Shown here: piece by piece, positions 5,209-9,539 of the stretch
How the letters are laid out: each line of letters begins with the position of its first letter
Position numbering within the stretch: position 1 is the first letter of the stretch
DNA from: JBFLVQ01 sp040758525
GTDB lineage: Bacteria; Acidobacteriota; Blastocatellia; Chloracidobacteriales; JADJPF01
DNA length: 9,539 nucleotides
Reading direction: 5' to 3'
Assembly: GCA_040758525.1 (NCBI GenBank)
Contig: JBFLVQ010000363.1
Location: 1 to 9,539 of the forward strand
Notes under the pieces: generated by a model
Database searches by the model: none
Told to the model about the DNA's origin: nothing
The model's input: only the letters and a program-made list of their open reading frames with translations
Program-made: the position numbers and the translations under genes

Positions 5209-7086
5209 ATGTCTCGATCTATAGCCTTTATGCCTAACCGCAAGTCTAACCCTGAGGAAGCGCCCAACTGGCGTGCACGACTCACCGCATTACGTTATAT
5301 TCCGCCTCTTATTAAACTGGTTTGGCAAACCCATCGATTCTATACAATGTCTATGATTGCGTTGCGGTTGGCACGTGCCTTTATTCCCGTAGCTACGCTC
5401 TGGGTAGGAAAATTTATCATTGATACCGTAGTAGCAGCGCGTGGTAGTGAAGCTTATCTCACACAATTGTGGAGACTAGTAGCACTCGAAGTCGCCATTG
5501 TGATCATTGGTGAAGGTCTCGCCAGACTCTCTGCGTTGGTAGAGAGTCTACTTGGCGATCTCTTCTCCAACTATACCAGTATACGGTTAATGGAGCATGC
5601 TGCTACGCTCGATCTATATCATTTCGAAGATGCCGTTTTCTATGATCAATTGGAGCGAGCACGCCGTCAAAGTACCAATCGAATAGGACTGCTGGCACAA
5701 CTATTGAGTGCTGGTCAGGATATTGTCACACTAATATCCCTAAGTATTGCCCTACTACTTTACAGTCCTTGGCTACTGCTACTACTTGCCATTGCTGTAC
5801 TACCTAGCTTTCTTGGTGAAACCCATTTTGCTGCGCTAGAGTATTCCCTACTCTATAGCTGGACCCCACAGCGTCGCCAACTAGATTATCTACGGTATCT
5901 AGGCGCCAGCAATCTAGCTGCTAAAGAGGTACAGATGTTTGGCCTGGCAGGCTGGTTGATCAGCCGCTACCGTGAGCTTTCCACGAAATTCTATCAAGAG
6001 AACAAGCGGTTGGCAGTACGTAAGAGTCTAGTTGCTGCTGCTCTCTCATTATTTGGCACATTAGGCTACTACAGTGCCTATGTGATTATCCTGCAGCGCG
6101 CGGTAAGTGGCATAATCTCGCTGGGCGCACTCACTTTTCTTGCTGCCTCATTTGCACGCAGTCGTGATCTTATTCAGCGTGTACTCTTCATTGCCAGCGA
6201 TATCTATCAACAGTGCCTATACCTTAAAGATCTCTTTGATTTCTTTGAAATGAAACCTTCGATTAAGACACAGCCAGGCGCGTTACCTGTGCCAGAACCG
6301 ATCCAGCAAGGCTTTATTTTCGAGAATGTCGGCTTCCGTTATCCTGGTAGTGATCGTTGGGCAATACGACATGTCAACTTTCGCTTACGACCTGGTGAAC
6401 GGATTGCCTTAGTTGGAGAGAATGGCGCAGGAAAGACTACTCTTACTAAACTGTTAGCTAGACTCTATGATCCTACTGAAGGGCGAATATTATTAGATGG
6501 AGTAGATCTGCGCGATTATGATGTAGCCTCGCTACGGCGCGCAATAGGAGTGATCTTTCAGGATTTCGTCCGCTATGATCTACGTTTTGATGAGAACATA
6601 GGAGTGGGTGAGATCGAAAAGATGCAACCCTACTTAGATCAGACAGAGACAGAAGTGGTGCCTACACCGATCCTTGGCGCCGCCGAAAAGTCACTTGCCA
6701 ATACGCTGCTAGCGCGCTTTCCCGCCGGTTATCGACAGATGCTAGGACGCCGCTTTGAGAATGGAGTAGAGCTTTCCGGTGGGGAATGGCAGAAGGTTGC
6801 ACTAGCGCGTGCTTACTTACGTGATGCTCAGGCGCTTATTCTTGATGAGCCAACTGCAGCGCTTGACGCACGTGCTGAATATGAGGTCTTTATACGCTTT
6901 GCCCAACTGGTTGCTGGACGTATGGCAATAATCATTTCACATCGCTTCTCTACTGTACGTATGGCGGATCGAATTATTGTGCTTAACAATGGTCAGGTTA
7001 CAGAAGAGGGCAGCCATGAAGAGCTAGTTGCACAAGCTGGTCTCTATGCAGAACTCTTCACACTACAGGCACAAGGGTACCGTTAA
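5209..7086 (+). CDS. ABC exporter, fused membrane and ATPase domains
   Basis: This 625-residue half-transporter has the MsbA/MdlB-type layout: a membrane domain at about 30-340 with helices near 45-70, 88-105, 170-200 and 272-312, then a nucleotide-binding domain at about 365-620. Visible motifs are Walker A GENGAGKT (403-410), Q-loop Q451 in VIFQDF, signature LSGGE (522-526), Walker B ALILDEP with Asp546 and Glu547, and switch His578 in IIISHR. All catalytic residues are present, so it should be active as a homodimer, or as a heterodimer with a partner not in this window. The substrate is unknown; lipids, drugs and peptides are all handled by this fold. It starts 6 nt after the YdcF-like stop. 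GGAG lies 15 nt upstream of the ATG at 5209, and the Met at residue 8 is an alternative start. Co-transcription with the DUF218 protein suggests an envelope-related cargo. Confidence 0.92.
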   Translation: MSRSIAFMPNRKSNPEEAPNWRARLTALRYIPPLIKLVWQTHRFYTMSMIALRLARAFIPVATLWVGKFIIDTVVAARGSEAYLTQLWRLVALEVAIVIIGEGLARLSALVESLLGDLFSNYTSIRLMEHAATLDLYHFEDAVFYDQLERARRQSTNRIGLLAQLLSAGQDIVTLISLSIALLLYSPWLLLLLAIAVLPSFLGETHFAALEYSLLYSWTPQRRQLDYLRYLGASNLAAKEVQMFGLAGWLISRYRELSTKFYQENKRLAVRKSLVAAALSLFGTLGYYSAYVIILQRAVSGIISLGALTFLAASFARSRDLIQRVLFIASDIYQQCLYLKDLFDFFEMKPSIKTQPGALPVPEPIQQGFIFENVGFRYPGSDRWAIRHVNFRLRPGERIALVGENGAGKTTLTKLLARLYDPTEGRILLDGVDLRDYDVASLRRAIGVIFQDFVRYDLRFDENIGVGEIEKMQPYLDQTETEVVPTPILGAAEKSLANTLLARFPAGYRQMLGRRFENGVELSGGEWQKVALARAYLRDAQALILDEPTAALDARAEYEVFIRFAQLVAGRMAIIISHRFSTVRMADRIIVLNNGQVTEEGSHEELVAQAGLYAELFTLQAQGYR

Positions 7087-7172
7087 AACTAAAAGTAGTA
7101 GGCAAGTTGAGTTTTTTATTATAGACTTCTGGCGCGATCCATAATCATCAACTAAAAATTCCTTTATTTACA

Positions 7173-7442
7173 ATGATGAGTAGCCATATAGAGCAGATTA
7201 TCGAATCCATACCTCTCCCACTCACGCTACCGGAACAGGCTTTTACTCTCTATGGAAATCACCCGGTGCCAGACTTTGTCTGTATTCTTAATAACTTGCC
7301 GCCTAACTTGCTAAATTTTCTTGATCTTGACAAGAGCGCTATTAGCGAAGGAAAGGGCTCCTATCTGCTACCATTGGCCAGTAGTGGATACTTACGGATT
7401 AAGCTTCGCGATCAGGCGATCATAGAATTGTCGAAAATTTAA
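7173..7442 (+). CDS. Small protein of unknown function (89 residues)
   Basis: I do not recognise this protein. It has no signal peptide and no clear transmembrane helix. The N-terminal half is rich in Pro and Leu (IPLPLTLPEQ at 14-23, then NNLPPNLLNFLDLDK at 40-54), and the C-terminal third looks like alternating beta strands (YLLPLASSGYLRIKLRD, 64-80). It is predicted soluble and small enough to be a regulator or an accessory domain. Two tandem ATG codons (7173 and 7176) have no visible Shine-Dalgarno site. A CATAAT at 7140-7145 could be a -10 giving a short leader, but the -35 is poor. It lies 86 nt after the ABC exporter on the same strand and ends 4 nt before the stop of the convergent RND gene. 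It is real or spurious with moderate odds; the frame is open over 89 codons with no better gene on either strand. Confidence 0.6.
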   Translation: MMSSHIEQIIESIPLPLTLPEQAFTLYGNHPVPDFVCILNNLPPNLLNFLDLDKSAISEGKGSYLLPLASSGYLRIKLRDQAIIELSKI

Positions 7443-7446
7443 CTAA

Positions 7447-9539
7447 TCAGTCGCCGCTTATCTTCTCTGCCCTTACTTCGTTACTGGTAGCTGAATTATC
7501 GCGCCTTACTGCAGCATTAGGTTGGCCACGCAAGCCACGCCAAAATGTATTAATAGGATTAACAATCCTACGCCATACCGTCAAAGTAGCTAGATCATCA
7601 AGTAGTGAGTAGGCTACCGGTGTAACGATAAGTGTAAGGAAAAGCGAGAGCGTCTGTCCTCCAATCACCACTACAGCAATAGCGCGTCGTTCCTCTGCGC
7701 CTGGGCCTGTCCCCAAAGCAAGCGGCAACATTCCTGCTACCAGTGCCAGCGTGGTCATCAGGATTGGGCGTAAGCGATCACGATTGGCATGCATAATGGC
7801 ATCGAATCGTGCCTGGCCACTAGAGCGCAGATTGTTCATATGGTCAATCTGTAGGATTGAGTTCTTCTTCACGACTCCAAAAAGCACTAGTACACCCAGT
7901 GCTGAATATAGATTGAGTGTATTATCGGTAAGATATAGGGAAAGCAATGCGAATGGTATTGAGAGCGGTAGCGAAAGCAGTATAGTAAAAGGATGTACCA
8001 GGCTCTCAAATTGTGAAGCCAGAATCATATACATAAAAATGATTGAGAGCAGGAAGGCCCATAAGAACTCATTAAAAGTGCGTTCTAGCTCACGACCACG
8101 CCCAGAAACAGCAGTAGTATATTCTGGCGGCAGATTCATTTCTGCTGCTGCTTGGCGTAGCACCGCTAAGCGATCGGCGAGCGCATAACCAGGCGCAACA
8201 CTAGCACGCAGACTTACCTGACGCTGCCTATCTAGTCGATCTATACGTGAGGCACTATTGGTCTCGGTAAAACGTACAATATTATCGAGCCGCACTAACC
8301 CACCATCACGGCTAGGCACATAAAGCTGGGCAATCGACTGGGAATTGCTGCGGTAACGCTCCTCAAGGCGTAGTTGTATATCGTAGTCGTCATTAACACT
8401 AGGATCACGAAAGCGCGAAACTCTGGGATCACCGCCTACCATTAAGCGTAGTGCCGTGGCGATATCACGGGTATCAACACCCAGGTCGGCAGCGCGGGTA
8501 CGATCGATCTCGACGCGTAGTTCCGGTTTGTTAAGCCTCAAAGAGACATCTGCATCAACAATGCCACCCAACTCCTGGGTCTTCTCACGCAGTCTATTGG
8601 CATAAACAACTAATGTTTCTAGATCTGGTCCGCGAAATACAAAATCTATGTCCGATGGGCCACCACCAAAATTGAAGGATCGTGCATTACGTAGCGAGAT
8701 ACGCAAGTCACGGAATTTGCGCAGACGACCACGTAGCTGCTGCATTAGGTCCCGTTGTGAGTAATTGCCACGCCAGGCTGCGCCTGGATCACCTTTAATT
8801 AAACCCCGCCAGAGGCGCGCTAGTGAGAATATACGTTCCTCATGGGGCGCGATCCTCACATACATATCTGCTTGATTTACTCCACCTAAGAAACCACCTC
8901 CGGCGCTAGCCAGCACTAATTGTATCCCTGATACCTCGCGTAACTCTTTCTCGACAGCCTGTAATGCTTCATCCATACCAGCCAAGCTGGTGCCTTCTGG
9001 TGCGTTAATATTTATATCAAACTCTGCTTCATCTACATCAGTAGGTATATACTCCTGTTTAATTAGTGCATAAAGCGGGATCGAAGAAGCAATCACAGCA
9101 ATTCCTAGGGTAGCAACGAGAATGCGATGATGCATGGCAAATGCAAGTACACCAGCATAACAACGATCCAGCCAAGCATAGAAACCGCGTCGCGATTTGG
9201 CAGGTGCATGCCCACTGGCACTGTCGGCATCCTCAGCACGCAATAGTCGCGCGCTCATCATAGGTGTAAGTGTAAAAGAGACCAGCAGACTGACCAGTAC
9301 TGCCACTGCTGCAGTAATACCAAATTGGTAGAGAAAACGGCCTGAAATACTTGACATAAAAGAGACTGGCACAAAGATCACGACCAGACTAAAAGTCGTT
9401 GCCATTACCGCCAAACCAATCTCGGCAGTAGCTTCACGTGCCGCCTCGAAAGGCCGCATCTTCTTCTCTTCAACAAAACGGAAGACGTTCTCTAATATAA
9501 CAATGGCATCGTCAATAACAATTCCTACCATCAACACAA
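7447..9539 (-). CDS. RND efflux permease, AcrB/HAE1-like (partial, N-terminus beyond right edge)
   Basis: The last 697 or so residues of an inner-membrane proton-driven RND pump; family members are about 1,000-1,050 residues, so roughly the first third is missing. The frame is open at the right edge and the GTG at 9537 is internal. The fragment opens in transmembrane helix 4 with GIVIDDAIVILENV, whose two Asp residues (fragment positions 9-10) match the AcrB proton-relay pair. The matching Lys (K558 in GVVKKNSIL) and the Arg of RLRPILMT (R590) are also present, so the relay is intact. The periplasmic porter region is at about 160-485. It includes an unusually long basic, Arg-rich segment at about 230-290 between the 'G-N-A--YV-I' strand and the IDFVFRGPDL strand. 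The polar C-terminal tail is 40 residues. The outer-membrane and adaptor partners would lie to the right, outside the window. Confidence 0.93.
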   Translation of the reverse strand, partial: VLMVGIVIDDAIVILENVFRFVEEKKMRPFEAAREATAEIGLAVMATTFSLVVIFVPVSFMSSISGRFLYQFGITAAVAVLVSLLVSFTLTPMMSARLLRAEDADSASGHAPAKSRRGFYAWLDRCYAGVLAFAMHHRILVATLGIAVIASSIPLYALIKQEYIPTDVDEAEFDININAPEGTSLAGMDEALQAVEKELREVSGIQLVLASAGGGFLGGVNQADMYVRIAPHEERIFSLARLWRGLIKGDPGAAWRGNYSQRDLMQQLRGRLRKFRDLRISLRNARSFNFGGGPSDIDFVFRGPDLETLVVYANRLREKTQELGGIVDADVSLRLNKPELRVEIDRTRAADLGVDTRDIATALRLMVGGDPRVSRFRDPSVNDDYDIQLRLEERYRSNSQSIAQLYVPSRDGGLVRLDNIVRFTETNSASRIDRLDRQRQVSLRASVAPGYALADRLAVLRQAAAEMNLPPEYTTAVSGRGRELERTFNEFLWAFLLSIIFMYMILASQFESLVHPFTILLSLPLSIPFALLSLYLTDNTLNLYSALGVLVLFGVVKKNSILQIDHMNNLRSSGQARFDAIMHANRDRLRPILMTTLALVAGMLPLALGTGPGAEERRAIAVVVIGGQTLSLFLTLIVTPVAYSLLDDLATLTVWRRIVNPINTFWRGLRGQPNAAVRRDNSATSNEVRAEKISGD

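Noticed and set aside
7085..7120. AAAACT/AGTTTT pair ending in a T-run after the ABC gene, considered as a terminator
   Set aside because: The stem is only 6 AT-rich pairs with a loop of about 20 nt, too weak to support a call.
7751..8188. 145-codon plus-strand frame opposite the RND gene
   Set aside because: It is antisense to a strongly conserved efflux permease and its translation has the Arg/Ser-rich look of a shadow frame.
9535..9537. GTG at the right edge as the start of the RND protein
   Set aside because: It falls inside transmembrane helix 4 of the family, just before the proton-relay Asp pair. The gene clearly continues past the window.

Overview
The window reads as a chromosomal segment from a Gram-negative-type bacterium of moderate GC. 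An inner-membrane RND efflux pump implies an outer membrane. The BlaI/BlaR1-like pair with an extracytoplasmic helical-repeat domain, and the style of the RND porter insert, remind me of Acidobacteriota (Blastocatellia-like). That placement is recollection of family resemblance, not a search result, and I hold it at about even odds. There is no phage, insertion sequence, CRISPR array, tRNA or rRNA that I can see.

Layout. Positions 1-2575 (minus strand) hold a compact three-gene operon, read right to left: a BlaI/MecI-type repressor with a TTG start, a BlaR1-like M56 membrane metalloprotease, and a secreted protein cut by the left edge. The spacings are 6 nt and then a TAATG stop/start overlap. 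In front of it is an unusually clean promoter (TTGACA, 17 nt, TATTTT) with a 9+9 bp inverted repeat at the predicted transcription start, which suits autorepression by the BlaI-type protein. The protease keeps the zinc site of BlaR1 but has no penicillin-binding sensor. Its extracytoplasmic end instead carries about five 34-residue repeats, so the inducing signal is probably not a beta-lactam.

Positions 2790-7442 (plus strand) hold a divergent FAD-dependent oxidoreductase of the DAO/DadA fold, a 334-nt gap with a 16-bp palindrome and a 30-codon signal-peptide-like reading frame, then a YdcF/SanA-type membrane protein and a fused ABC exporter separated by 6 nt (probably one transcript), and an unrecognised 89-residue protein.

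Positions 7447-9539 (minus strand) hold the C-terminal two thirds of an AcrB-type RND efflux permease. It converges on the 89-residue gene with a 4-nt gap, and its N-terminus lies beyond the right edge.

Functionally the window is envelope-centred: a signal-responsive proteolytic switch, two exporters and an envelope-associated DUF218 protein. The best candidate for something little described is the repressor/protease/secreted-protein operon, read as a one-pathway envelope sensor with a repeat-type ectodomain and a secreted partner. Whether the two exporters belong to the same response cannot be told from this sequence.
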